Source of the DNA: Neofusicoccum parvum
Taxonomy: Eukaryota > Ascomycota > Dothideomycetes > Botryosphaeriales > Botryosphaeriaceae
Length of the DNA stretch: 64,000 nt
NCBI GenBank assembly: GCA_020912385.1
Contig: CP087211.1
Coordinates: 186,001 to 250,000, forward strand
Direction: 5' to 3'
Of the stretch, positions 46,713-57,892 are shown one piece after another. The position numbers were made by a program, and so were the translations under genes. The first letter of the stretch is position 1, and each line of letters starts with the position of its first letter. The notes beneath the pieces are model-generated. The model did no database searches. It worked only from the letters and a program-made list of their open reading frames with translations, and was not told the DNA's origin.

Positions 46713-47312
46713 CTACCCCGTCCGCTTCGCATCTGAACTCCTCACCCTGTACCTCCCCAGCCAGTGCGGCTTGACGAACAGCACCCACAAGCGGAAGACC
46801 AAGAACAAAGCCATCGGCACGGCTTGCTGAGCAATGACCTTCTCAGCATCTATTCTTTCATCACTCCGCGCCATAAACATGACAGTTGGAACCCACATGG
46901 CCTCCACAGCGGCCAACAATATGTACACCAACCGGCGGCTCTCAACAGCACCGAGCCGGTTCGGGATGGCGAGCAGCATCGGAACCGTCAGGGCCAGCAT
47001 GGAGATTCCATACCAATACACAAGCATGACAGTCTCAACGGACGGCGTTGATGCTCCTGCCGGCTCAGGCAGATACAGCTCTTGCGGAGTCGAGTGCGGG
47101 CGGGAAATCGCCGGGTAGGCGATGAACAGGTTGAGAACGGATTCCAGAACCAGTTCGACGCGAACAATTGTGCCTGGGGACGATGGGTCGATCTCTACGA
47201 CCGCATATGGGTCGACGGAGGTGGTGGTCTTCGTAGTACCCTTTTTCGACATTGCTGGACCGGTCTTTGGTGAAGTCGTTTGAGGAGAAATGCCGAACTG
47301 CAAAAGTGCCAT
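46713..47312 (-). CDS. Four-helix membrane protein, hypothetical
   Basis: Single exon, 199 aa from ATG 47312; an alternative start at MSKKGTTKTTT (47252) would give 179 aa. Four hydrophobic stretches are visible: near residues 53-67 (VELVLESVLNLFIAYP), 98-115 (LVYWYGISMLALTVPMLLAI), 128-148 (LVYILLAAVEAMWVPTVMFM) and 165-183 (AVPMALFLVFRLWVLFVK). The sizes and spacing recall small EXPERA/emopamil-like proteins, but no catalytic motif is evident, so no family is claimed. The N-terminus is Thr/Lys-rich and disordered. Lies head-to-tail upstream of the amidohydrolase gene. Confidence 0.7.
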   Translation of the reverse strand: MALLQFGISPQTTSPKTGPAMSKKGTTKTTTSVDPYAVVEIDPSSPGTIVRVELVLESVLNLFIAYPAISRPHSTPQELYLPEPAGASTPSVETVMLVYWYGISMLALTVPMLLAIPNRLGAVESRRLVYILLAAVEAMWVPTVMFMARSDERIDAEKVIAQQAVPMALFLVFRLWVLFVKPHWLGRYRVRSSDAKRTG

Positions 47313-48026
47313 TCCACCACCGCGCTATAAGCTAGCTTTCAACAACATTCGAGTTTCTCGGCAATCGGCCTCCGGATCACTCGCCATCCGCTTACTTCAT
47401 GCGACGGATTGAATGAGAGTAACTCGTCCTGGTAAGATGTAATGCTTGATTTGTAATGCGACCATGCGGATGTTCTGGATTGGGTGAGCAATGGAAGGCT
47501 GAGTTGGATTTCAAGAGGGGGGCCACCCCGTTTAACGAGTTTTTCTCAGCTTTCGCCGGATCCCGCACCAGCCGAGCGTCCGGCTATTTGTAGCTGCTTT
47601 TGCTTATATGACTGGAGCAATTCCATGCATGGGGACTAGATAGACATACTGTGGTAAGTGCTTCGGAAAAAAACCCACCACGTTTAGTCACGTGTTTCCA
47701 TCATATATCCACAATTCTCATGCGGTACTACACAGTTACGAGCCTATCAAACGACTCAGTCTGAAACATGCATTATCGTAATCCTTCTTCAACGGAGCTC
47801 GGCCTCTTGTTTTCTGAAGAGGCGGACGGACACCGGGACATCGGTGCAAGAGTTCCCGGAGACTGTTAATCGAGCTTCCTACATCTGTGACGAGGGAAAG
47901 GGGAACTGAATTTCTATAAGAACATCTGCCACAGAGGCTTGCGGTGCAACAGCAACAAGCTGATCGTCTCTCACCTCCTCAAAAATCGAACATTACGGCT
48001 CAGAAAGCCACTTACACCAAACCGCC
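47313..48026. other. Divergent promoter region
   Basis: Between the four-helix gene and the P450 gene. No gene; the last 150 bp are likely the P450 5' leader. Confidence 0.5.
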
Positions 48027-49791
48027 ATGGACCATTCTTCGAAGCTCCATGGTTTTGGTCCGACCATTGAAATATCCCTCACGAAAGACATTTCACTAAC
48101 ATTGAAGCTTTAGCAAATCCAACTGCGCTTCTTAGTGCTAGCGTCGCTGCGGTATGCCCGAGCATGATATTTGATCCCTCAGCACTTTCTGATGTCCGGA
48201 ACTATAGGTGCTACTAGCAGTTGTGGGTAACGCAATCTACAACATATACTTGCACCCTCTTAGCAAGCGTGAGTATCCCTTCAAGCTGTACGATAAGCTA
48301 CCCACTCACATTGTTCACAGTCCCGGGATCAAAGCTCGTCGCAGCCAATAACTTCACATACTGGTACTTCAGTCTCCGGGGGGATATTGTTGGCTGGAGT
48401 CAGCGTCAACACGAAAAGTACGGCGAGGTTGTCCGTCTCGGATCCAATAAAGTCAGCTACATAGACCCCCAAGCCTGGAAGGACATATTTGGTCATCGCG
48501 TGCGCGGAAAGCTGGAAAACTCCAAGGACCCCGCGCTCTACGTCCCCTGGGAAAACGGGCAATACAACATCCTCACCACACATGACACCGAGGAACACGG
48601 ACGTTTCCGGAAAATCTTCTCCAACGCCTTTAGCGACAAGTCTCTCAGGCTTCAGGAGCCCCTGATCCGGAAATACGTCGACGAACTCATTGTCAACCTC
48701 AAGCGCGCAGCACGAGATTCAAGCAACGTCCAGGACCTCGTCAAGTGGTACAACTGCGCCACCTTCGACATAATCGCCGACCTCGTCTTCGGAGAGCCGC
48801 TCGGCCTCCTGGACAACTCCGAGCTCTCCCCATGGGTGCACGCGATCTTCGGCAACATGAAGACCGGCGCCATCCTCGCCGCCACGGTCGAGTACCCGCT
48901 CGTCGCAGCACTCATCCGCTTCCTGACGCCGAAGAGCCTGATCGAGCAGCAAGCCCTCCACCGCAAGTACACGAGCGACCGCGTCGACAAGAAGCTCCGC
49001 AGCGCCTCCACCCGCCCAGACATCTGGAACCTCGCGCTCCAGAACTCGCGCGGCAAGCTGACGCTCCCCGAGCAGTACGCCAACGCCGACGTGCTGATGG
49101 TCGGCGGCTCCGAGACGACGGCCACGCTGCTGAGCGGGCTGACGTACCTGTTCCTGCGGCACCCGGACAAGATGAAGAAGGCCGTGGAGGAGGTGCGCGC
49201 GCTCCCGGCCGACCAGCTGACCTTCCAGGGCGTGGCGCGGCTGCCGTACCTGCAGGCCTGCCTGGACGAGACGCTCCGCTGGTACCCGCCGGTGCCGACG
49301 GCCATGCCGCGCGCGGCGCCGAGAGGCGGGAACGCCGTGCTGGGAACGTGGGTTCCGGAGGGAGTATGGCTTTCGGGGTTGTTGTAGACACGTTTGACGC
49401 ACGATGCTGATCCACGCTGCCAGACTACCCTGCTCATCCCTCACTACGCCGCGTACCACTCTCCGGTCAACTTCAGAGACCCTGACTCCTTCGTCCCCGA
49501 ACGTTGGCTTCCCGGTGGTGGTTTTGACTCCGACCGGAAGGAGATTCTCCAACCCTTCTCTCATGGGCCGCGGAACTGCCTGGGCAAGAAGTAAGTGCTC
49601 GGAACCTCTCTGCAATTGTAGATGCTGACTTTTTTTGCAGTCTTGCTTACCATGAGATGCGCATCATCATGGCGAATATTTTATGGCACTTTGATCTGGA
49701 GCTTTGCTCGGAGAGCAAAGGTTGGTCTGATCAGAAGACCTACATTCTTTGGCAAAAGTCGCCGCTCTGGGTGAAGGTGAAGCCGATTTGA
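48027..49791 (+). CDS. Cytochrome P450 monooxygenase, CYP65-like
   Basis: Six exons, 48027..48051, 48114..48151, 48208..48268, 48321..49363, 49424..49590 and 49641..49791; 494 aa, all phases consistent. The first three tiny exons give MDHSSKLHA, then a membrane helix ([20 protein letters not shown]) and the hinge HPLSKLPGSKL. Motifs in order: DAWKD-like [11 protein letters not shown]-helix GGSETTAT, ExxR in [13 protein letters not shown], and heme loop [13 protein letters not shown] with Cys441. A similar overall pattern is found in CYP65-type enzymes (isotrichodermin C-15 hydroxylase family), but substrate is not known. The intron before PHYAAYHSP and the first intron (donor GTTTTG, weak) are inferred. 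The protein is ER-anchored and needs a reductase. No other secondary-metabolism gene is adjacent apart from the nearby P450 pseudogene. Confidence 0.9.
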
Positions 49792-50376
49792 GAGGTATCG
49801 TTCCAGGAGAATCTCATATAAACAATGTTTCTAGTATTATAGTGAAAGACAACTGCGGCGGCGATACGTTTCAACCTGATAAAGTGCTCGTGAAGACTTA
49901 AAGAAATAATTGTGTCAGGCTGGGACAAACATGGATGAACTAGGTTTTCCAGGATGCTCTATGGCTCCGAGTTGAGCGCTCTGAGTTTATCAATTCGGAA
50001 ATATTCAATTCACCTGGCATGTTTCACAAAGCAACATTCGCCAAGGCCAATCTTCCTCGCATTAATTGGCCATTGTGTCTGCAAAGTATACTTTCCCTTG
50101 AACGACACGAATAAATGGCGCTTAGAATACTGCAGAGGACAAATAAAGATCTGAGAAGTATCGTATCATTATTGCTGTGTCGGTACTGATGCTCCAATTT
50201 CCTAGAGGTTGTTCACGGACATCGACAGACCCCCCACTCTAGCCCGTCATTTAGGTATGTGACAAAAATCACCACCAGCTCCTCCTCCTTTGGTTTGATC
50301 CCCTAACACAATATCTTCTATGAACCCTCATTGACTCCTTCATCTTCTCACCCGCCAAGTCAACCCTCACCAAGAA
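49792..50376. other. Intergenic region
   Basis: Nothing recognisable; probably the P450 3' UTR and the promoter of the next gene, whose leader ends with tcaaccctcaccaagaaATG. Confidence 0.5.
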
Positions 50377-50998
50377 ATGGCTTTATTCGTTCAGAAATCG
50401 CGTTCAGGTATCTCAGATAATTTTACGTTACATTCAATCAATCAAGGGGCCGCGAACGATTATGCATCGCGCATATTGGAGCACTTACCCAGCATTACGT
50501 GTACGCAATATCGTAACACTTCTAGCACGACATTCGCGGAAAGAGTTTCTCTGGTGAAGTTCCCCGGCTTCTGGGTTCGTGCTTTCAATCCACTCTTTGT
50601 TGTGCTGCTTTCAGTGTTGCTCTCACATCATTCTGATTCGACCGTCAGAAAGGGCGCACTTACTAATATTGAGTATACCAAGGACAACGCATCATTAACC
50701 AAAAGTAAGCCAAGTTCAAGGGCTTCTCCAAGGTGACAATAAGCAAATCTGATCTCTCTTGAAGCCCTTTCCGCAAACAGTGAAAAGCCCTGATGATGAT
50801 GATTTTGCGCTCTTCCCCGAAATACACCCATGCCTGGGAGTGGCTCCAGCGTCTCAGAATGGAGAAATCCAGAGCCGACTTCCAGTTGCTTTCGATCTGG
50901 CAGCCGGTGGGATCGCAAACATCATCTCCATGCTTCTAGACTCGCACAAGTGCTTTGAAGCCAGGGATTTGGTCATTGTCTACATAATTTTCAGCTGA
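50377..50998 (+). CDS. Hypothetical protein, 181 aa, two exons
   Basis: Exons 50377..50704 and 50781..50998, joined across a 76-nt intron (GTAAGC donor, GCAAACAG acceptor), phase 1. The join reads ASLTK then MKSPDDDDFALFPE. Exon 1 has one hydrophobic segment (NPLFVVLLSVLLS, about residues 72-85). The C-terminus is mixed. Context around the ATG (aagaaATGG) is favourable. No recognised family, and no signal peptide at the N-terminus, so the membrane segment may be internal or spurious. The exons match in phase, but without homology the model is only moderately supported. Confidence 0.5.
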
Positions 50999-51862
50999 GT
51001 TCCTTAACTCCACCTGAAGATGCACAACCATGGCCTCACATTCCACAATGAGCTGGCCAGCAGCAGGATCTGGTCGTGCAAGGCGCCTAAGCCATATCTT
51101 CTAGATTGAGAGATCCTTGCAGATAGGTCTAGTTAAGCCAGCTACGAGTCACGACGATGACAGATTACGATGAGTGTAATAAAAACGTTCGTCGAGAAGG
51201 CTGAGCCCAAGTCATCTGCCATATCAGGCCTCTTCAAAGCCCAGAGGATTAAGAACGTGTATTATGATGCTTTCAGCTTGACGCACAACAAGGGCAGCTC
51301 TGAATCCTACCTTACGTGAATGTAGATGTAGATACGGGTACACGGGGAACAGCGTTTACTTTGCTCAACCACTGGTACGATGGCTTATTCGAGTTCAAAG
51401 CACTTGGTTTCCATGCTAGAAATTGTCGAAAGCGTCACGATGATATCTATTGTAGTCATAGATCTGGAATATTAGGGCTCAATGCGTACTGTTGAGAAGT
51501 CGTTCTGTTCCACAACGAATATGACGCGTGGAGCGACAGTGGCCCCACTATCATGCAACCAGACCATTATACCAGCTACTGGGGCCTTTTAGCCCTCCCC
51601 TTAGAGCAGCTGAGGCTGTTACATCCCCCGCAAGCATAATGATTGGCAACGAACCACAGTCTTCCGCAAGCGGTGCTGTCAATTATCCTTTGAGAACAAA
51701 CTATTTCACAAGTCAGTTAATGTAGGTGTGCTACTGATATTTGATTCGCAAATACTTATAGATGAGGATATCGTCCCCATCGATCATTCCATCAAACAAG
51801 AATCCGCAAACAATCTCAACAGGTCTTCCACTCAGTCACACACTCAAAGACACTTCTACAAA
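50999..51862. other. Intergenic region
   Basis: Promoter of the 325-aa gene at the right end. Nothing else recognised. Confidence 0.5.
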
Positions 51863-52965
51863 ATGGGAGGCAGCGATGACACGAAGAAGCTTATCACCAG
51901 TGCTTCGCATAGCACAGTTGACTTGCTCATCAATTGGGCGATGGCAGCTGGGGGTATCGCGACAGAAGCCAATGTAAGCAACATCCTTTCAACTCGATTG
52001 TCCCCATTTGAACTCTGTTCTTAAGATCGCGATCAGGGCAAGAAAATGGATGACGGCCCAACCGAAAAATTCGAGAAGCTCTCAGAAACGTTGGACACCA
52101 CCACCCGAAACCAATTCTTGGAAAGTTACAACTATGCGTACAACGACAGCCTCACCAACCCACCGGACATTGATCCCCAGCACACAACCATCTACCCTTT
52201 CAGCGAATTTGTCAGCTGCAAAGATGATGAGCCAACAAGCATCAACAAATACATCAACAACACCATTGTTCCAAGCATGCCAACGGAGTGGCGGAAGTCA
52301 ATTTCCAACGATATGGTGTCAACTTTCACAGCGCTGCTCAGCGAGTCCGGGAATGGGTTCAAGCTGATGCCTTACCACCGACAATGGAAAGGTCCAAGTG
52401 CAGACCTACTTCAGGTCGATGCCATCATAGAATATAGTCAGTCCAGGGTCACCGATGATCCCAACGGCCAACTTTACCTATTTTTACGGTACTGCGGGGT
52501 TGCTTATTTCATTCCGAACCCCATCCCCCCTCGACTGGGCGGTATCAACCCTAGGAATGTCACCCGCATCGTGCTCACGGCGTAAGTAATTCAGCACCAA
52601 CGGCATCCTCTTACCATCGAAATTTTAACGTCATGCAATACAGGAGTAGTGCCGTAGTTGCAACAGCTCTCTCGAGTTATATTTTGCGCTTGGATCCGAA
52701 CAAGACCAATCTCTACTTCTTGACGCATGTTGAACAGGACAAGGACAAGAAGAACTTCAAAGTGATTTGTACCATCACACCAAGCTCAAAGTTCTTCACG
52801 ATACCAAAACAGTCGAGAGCTTCAATGGTCATTGATGTGAAGCCGATCCTCGATGCACTCAAGAAGATAGGCATCAATGACCCTGCTGTCATACCGGGAG
52901 TTGCCACCACAGAGGAAGAAGAAGAGTTTGCCTATATCTCCCGTTGGTCGGATAAAAATTTTTAA
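51863..52965 (+). CDS. Hypothetical cytosolic protein, 325 aa, three exons
   Basis: Exons 51863..51973, 52037..52581 and 52644..52965, all in phase. Introns are 63 and 62 nt (GTAAGC/GATCAG, GTAAGT/ATACAG). It begins MGGSDDTKKLITSASHST, with a hydrophobic patch NWAMAAGGIA. The long second exon contains TIYPFSEFVSCKDDEPTSIN and FKLMPYHRQW, and the third contains FTIPKQSRASMVIDVKPILDAL. A short acidic run (TEEEEEF) is near the C-terminus. No signal peptide, membrane segment or recognised domain. The coding-like composition across three phased exons supports a real gene. Its role is unknown. Confidence 0.75.
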
Positions 52966-53932
52966 CATGACGGCACTTCAGGCAGTCATCAAGTTCATTC
53001 CATCTCTTTACTGCGGCTAGTTTTTGACTTTGACATAGTAGATAAAAGAAAGAAAAAAAAAAGACGAGGTGGGACGCACACGCAATCTCTATTTAGCTCG
53101 TTAAGCTAGCAATTACATTCGCTATTGTTGTTTGTTTAAAGATGAACAATTTGATCATTTCCTGATCGATTTTACTAAATGTGAATGTGGTGAAGATGAT
53201 GTGCGTTGTGATTTTGCAGCACTAAGTCCACCTACGGCTCTTGACTTAGATAAGTCTGGTGTTTGTGCAAAATCGCATCTTGACATACTGACCAGTGGTT
53301 ATCACACCCTTGTCTTGTGGAGAGAGTTGGCTTCTGGGAAATGGCACTCATGTTTTGGTACTCAAGCTGTACTTATTTTTGTTTCTTTTTCTTGAACTTC
53401 ACTCCTCACACGAGTATTCATCTCCGTGAAGCCATTATCGTGCGTGAGGCATGATAACAAAAGCTCAATATCCCCACTAGTAATCAGATAATCTCATTAA
53501 GTATACCACAACAAACCGCTCTATGTACGTCAACAAATCTCGGTGTCTCCAGATCGAACTTCAATACAAACATCACGCCACCAAAAGATCGACCAAACCT
53601 TCCTTCGACTATATGTATGTTCAGTTTGATCTCCCCGTCGACGCGACAAGGTCAATAGACTTTCTCAGGGCGGCGGCAGGGATCCCGTTGTCGTTCGAAC
53701 CCAACCTTTCTTGCGTCAAATATGTGATGCAGCTGCACCAAATGCCAGGACCGCGCACTGCATGGGTCTATCCCAGCAGATCTCTTCTGTTGCGTGCAGC
53801 GACCATTTTTGAGTTTGACCGACAGACACGGCGTAGACCTCATGTGGAACAAAGCATCGCGAAGCGAAAGGGCTCAGAGCATGCGCAGCTTATGGAGGTC
53901 CCCCACCGGTCAGCGCGTACTCGACGACCCAC
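52966..53932. other. Convergent intergenic region
   Basis: Between the hypothetical gene and the esterase 3' end. Contains an A-rich tract at about 53042-53062. The frames there have non-ATG starts or overlap the esterase gene on the other strand. Confidence 0.5.
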
Positions 53933-55381
53933 CTACACCACCGGCGGCACCTCCGTCCTCGCCTCCACGCCCTCCTCCAGCTTCCTCAGCGCCTCCCTCA
54001 TCAGCTCCAGCACCTCCTCATCCGTCAACCCCGTCAACCTCTCCACATCCACCTTCCTCGCCGCCAGGCTCTTCGCCGCCACAAACTCCCCGCCCGTCCC
54101 CACGCGCTCCCCCCTCACCACCCTCTCGCCCCACTCCTTCCACGCCTCCCGCAGCACCTTCGTGCTCGGGTTCTCCTCCAGCAGCAACGCGAAGCAGTGC
54201 GGCATGGCCTCGAACTGCATCCACCGCACCGGCACGCCCTGCGCCGCCATGCGCTGCGCCACGACCATCGCCTCATCCGCCATCATCTCCTCGCCGACCT
54301 GCAGCAGCACGGGCGGACAGCGCTCCCAGCTGCTCGCCAGCACCGGGCTGGCCAGCGGGTGCAGCACCGCGGCGGCGTCGCAGTAGAGGTGGGCGCGCGG
54401 CGGGCGCGCCGGCCAGATGTCGCAGTGCGGGAAGCGGGAGGCCTTGAAGACGTCCGGGCCGGGGAGGTAGTCGAAGCGGGCGTTTGCGCGCATGGACGGG
54501 AGCGCGCGCGCCAGGTCGGCCCAGGGCGAGGCGAGCGCGACGCCGGCCGGGAGCGGGGCCGCGACGGGGCGCCCGTGGAAGGCGAGCGTCGGGGGTTGCT
54601 GGCCGGCGTCGCGGTGCCATTGCAGCAGCGTCTGCACCAGGGTGAGCGCCAGGTTGCCGCCCGCGCTGTCGCCGGCGATGATGATCTTGTCGGCGGGCAC
54701 GGGGTCGTGGAGGGCGCCTGGCGGGGGGTGGAGGAGGCTCAGGTAGGCGACTAGGGCGTCGAGGACGGGGGCCGGGAAGGGGTGCTGCGGCGAGAGGCGG
54801 TAGCGGACGGCGAAGGTGCGGCCGCCCAGCATCTTTGCGTAGCGCACCGTCGACGGCCGTTGCGAGGACGCGTCCATTAGGTAGTAAGCACCGCCGTGGA
54901 AGAAGAGCACCACGGCATCGGTCTTGACTTCCTTCATCATGCGCGCGTACTTTTCCGCGTCCGATATGGGCGGGTCCGGCTCGGTCTTGGTCGCGTTGGC
55001 GCGGTGGCCGTGCCATTCGCCTTCCACGGGGACGAGGGCCGGCACGGTGTAGGTCTCGTCGCCCGTCTTCATGTCGTCTATGGCCTTCAGCAGCTTCTGG
55101 CGCACGTCGTCCTCGGGCGGGGCGGGCATAGTGGCATTGCTGACCCACATGGGGCCCTTGACCTCAGGGATCTTGATTGAGTTGCGCTGCTGCTCCGAGA
55201 TGGACGAGGGATTCGGCTTGGAGAGCTCGGAGCGCAGGATGTTAATTGTTAGCTCGGTGCGGAGGTCCCATTTTGACGAGTTCTCGGACAAGGACAGCGT
55301 ATTCCACAGCGCCGCCTTGAGCAGAGACGGGATCTTGGGCACGAGCAGGCCCACGAGGGCCGACGTGGGCACGTCAGACAT
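53933..55381 (-). CDS. Alpha/beta-hydrolase fold-3 esterase (HSL-like)
   Basis: Single exon, 482 aa. The start at 55381 (MSDVPTSALVGLL) is preferred; the longer frame to 55405 begins at a GTG. The oxyanion motif FFHGGAYY (about 161-168) and the nucleophile elbow GDSAGGN (Ser239) are those of hormone-sensitive-lipase-type esterases. A downstream Asp lies in the GEEMMADEAM region and the His in MPHCF, completing the triad. The N-terminal ~155 residues are mixed and may form a lid or linker. Such enzymes hydrolyse short-chain esters or lactones. There is no signal peptide. The high GC of the minus strand gives long spurious frames on the opposite strand. Confidence 0.9.
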   Translation of the reverse strand: MSDVPTSALVGLLVPKIPSLLKAALWNTLSLSENSSKWDLRTELTINILRSELSKPNPSSISEQQRNSIKIPEVKGPMWVSNATMPAPPEDDVRQKLLKAIDDMKTGDETYTVPALVPVEGEWHGHRANATKTEPDPPISDAEKYARMMKEVKTDAVVLFFHGGAYYLMDASSQRPSTVRYAKMLGGRTFAVRYRLSPQHPFPAPVLDALVAYLSLLHPPPGALHDPVPADKIIIAGDSAGGNLALTLVQTLLQWHRDAGQQPPTLAFHGRPVAAPLPAGVALASPWADLARALPSMRANARFDYLPGPDVFKASRFPHCDIWPARPPRAHLYCDAAAVLHPLASPVLASSWERCPPVLLQVGEEMMADEAMVVAQRMAAQGVPVRWMQFEAMPHCFALLLEENPSTKVLREAWKEWGERVVRGERVGTGGEFVAAKSLAARKVDVERLTGLTDEEVLELMREALRKLEEGVEARTEVPPVV

Positions 55382-56043
55382 GGCTGCAGGTGGTGGTGAG
55401 GACACGCCGGGCCATCATCAGCCGAGGCAGACAGGCGGGGCTTTAAAGAAGCTCAGAGGTTGGCCGGGTGTGCTAACTTCCCTTGTCCGGCGGCCGACGC
55501 TATGTCGCTCTTGTGAAACGGGCGCTGGCGTTTGTGGCAACGACGACATAGATCCAGACCCGGCCAATCAGCGTGCCCGAGCGCAGTCGACTCAACCCTG
55601 CCTGCCAGCGCAGCCTACGTTCTATCTCGAGGGCTGTTGAAGCACGCTCGACACGCCAGAGGTAGCATCAACACCACCGTCCGAGTAAGAGCTACGCCGG
55701 AACGAGGTTGGCCCGCTCTCACGCCCGAGCAAATCAAATTAAACAGCTCGCCTTGGCGCATTGGGGGCAGTGTACTTCTCATACCTGCAACGTGTGGGCT
55801 TTCCAGTGGATATATGAACGTCGTGGATGGGATTTGGAGCTTTTATTGCTTGAAAGCCCCTATACAGGCACAGCATAATTTGAGCCTCGAACGGCTATAT
55901 TGCTAGCATGCGACGTCCGAACCAATTGGATGCGGCCCGCATGCAAGATGTCTACATTGAGTCGAGTTCCCGAGCGAATAACCTACAGAGCAGCATGTCG
56001 TGGCTTCGTCCATTCATTAAGCATGGAGACGGAGGTGTTCGGC
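55382..56043. other. Intergenic region
   Basis: Upstream of the esterase and downstream of Dap1, both minus. Nothing recognised. Confidence 0.5.
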
Positions 56044-56709
56044 TCAAGCGTTCTTGGCCTCCTCGCTGCCTACCGGAACCAGCTTGCCGACGACCAGGTA
56101 CTTCTCGGAGAAGCGCTCCTCCCAGCCCATCAGAGCCTCCATCTCTTCGTCTCCCAGATCCGAGAGGGTATCGAGCGGGGCGTCGAGGTCCTTGGTCAGC
56201 ATGTCCTCGTCGAAGCTGCCGCACGCCAGGCCTCTGCTGGCATCCCTGCCGGCAAAGTTGGCGTAGGGACCGCCGGGACCGTAGAAGTTGCGACCGGGGG
56301 TGACGTCAAAGACACGTCCGCGCACGGCCAGGTAGACGGGCATGCTGTTCAGGCCGTTGTAGGGCAGCAGCGTGTGCGGAGTGAAGGTGCGGAACACCAC
56401 CGGGGCCGGGGCCTTGGGCAAGACCTGCGGCGGCTTGGGGCGCAGGCGCAGGTAGACGAGGAAGACGAACAGCGACATGAGCAGCACGTTGATGGGCGTC
56501 ATGACGGACTGGCTGGACGGCGGAGCAGCGTTAGCAGGGCGCGCCGGAACAGGCGGGATGCGGGATCTACGTACGCCTCAGCGGCGGGCGGCGCAACGGG
56601 AGCCTCAGCTGGATGTTCGAAGCTGGTGTGAGCATGTTTGTCTGTTTCCGCGACGACGCGACCTGTCGGCGAGCTTACCGGCGGGCGCGGCTTGTGCCGG
56701 GTTCTCCAT
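56044..56709 (-). CDS. dap1: Dap1/MAPR-type cytochrome b5-like heme-binding protein
   Basis: Three exons, complement(56679..56709, 56575..56608, 56044..56512), 177 aa. It begins MENPAQAAPAAEAPVAPPAA, where two short exons make an Ala/Pro-rich leader. One helix follows (VLLMSLFVFLVYLRL), then a cytochrome-b5-like domain: FRTFTPHTLLPYNG, VYLAVRGRVFDVTPG, NFYGPGGPYANFAGRDASRG and DEDMLTKDL. It ends WEERFSEKYLVVGKL. This is the Dap1/PGRMC family, which binds heme through Tyr residues and activates P450s of sterol synthesis such as Erg11 at the ER. The ATG at 56709 gives the best N-terminus; the 56502 frame alone would start inside the helix. Splice phases fit. Confidence 0.92.
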
Positions 56710-57892
56710 TGTCGCGGCGGGCGGGGGGGCGGAAGCCTAAAGGACGGAGGGGAGGCGCGAGGGAGGGCTGCGGCGGGGCGGGACAGGGGTTGGAGCAGGC
56801 GCAAAGGCGGTCCGGAGGTTGTGGAAGCTGGCGGCGGTTGGTGCGCGACTGGTGTTGAGCGGCTTGGATGGCGGACGGTGGAGGCGGAGGGGCGACCTGT
56901 GGAGCGGCCCCTGCGCGCTGCCGAAGCCGACGAGGTGAACGGTTGGCGTGGCCCTGTCCTTGAGCCCTGCGCCCCTCCGTAATCAATTCCCATCCAACCA
57001 CCGGCTACGTGGCGCAGCCAGCTCGCGCAGCCCGCGTCGCCATGTCGTGTCTGACACGCCGACGTCTGCGGCGACGAGAACTAATCCTCCACGGCACGCT
57101 CGCGCGCCCAGGCGATTCGCGCCATCCACACCGACGCCGAAACGTAAATCAGATGCGACCGAGGGCGCGCACCGCAGCGCGAAAGCCGTGAACGCTGCGA
57201 CGTGAAACGCCTGCTATTTCATCTGAAACCTCTGATCGTATGCCTGTCAGCTGCCTGCGCGCCTGCATGCCAGCTACAATTTCGGCGCCTACGCACGCCG
57301 CGAGCCCGTGGATTCTTCCTCTCCTCGCTCTCATTTCTCCTCCCCAACTTCATTTGCCCGCCCTCCTGCACGACGTGCTGCTCCATCTGCACGCTCCCGG
57401 CCGCCGCAGCCCGCATCCCGCCCGAGACCACGAACCCGGCGTAAGTGAGACCATTTTCTGTCGTCTGCCTCCCTTTTGCTGTCGCGTGTTGCCGTTTTGG
57501 GCTGCTCCCGCTGTTCCCCCACACCCACGGCCGCAGACTTGCGCCGCATTATGCGTGCGCAAGTCGATCTCTCCTGCGCCTGCACCGGGGCCTGTTCAGC
57601 CCTGCGAGATTGCAGTTGGCGCCAAACCAACATGCCCTCCTCCATCCTGCGAGCATCCCCCGCCGGCGGACGTCCTTCCGTTGCTTGCCGCAGGGAGCAA
57701 CCCTCCCGCCGCCCTGGGCTGTGCTTCGGGGAGAGTGGCGCGTGAGGCAGACAAAATACCTTATTCCCTTGTGTTGTTCCTCTCCCCAACCTTGATTGCG
57801 CCCCTCACAGCCGTGTTGTTCTTTCTCTGTTTATATTTAGTGATGTGAATCCCCTTGGCGAGTCCACGCCGCAGAGGCCGCGGAAGACCAAC
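56710..57892. other. Divergent promoter and 5' UTR region
   Basis: Shared by dap1 and the coiled-coil gene at 57893. It is C/T- and G-rich with overlapping spurious frames. A possible 5' UTR intron of the plus gene runs 57441-57840 (GTAAGT donor, TATTTAG acceptor). Confidence 0.5.

Noticed and set aside
53523..54754. Plus-strand frames of up to 287 codons over the esterase
   Set aside because: They are the complement of the minus-strand esterase with a full catalytic triad; the low-complexity Ser/Pro composition is typical of a shadow frame.
57202..57444. Upstream frame as a first coding exon of the coiled-coil gene
   Set aside because: Phase would fit a GTAAGT intron, but the 80-residue sequence is Cys/Leu-rich and unlike the conserved N-terminus. 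The region reads better as a 5' UTR exon.
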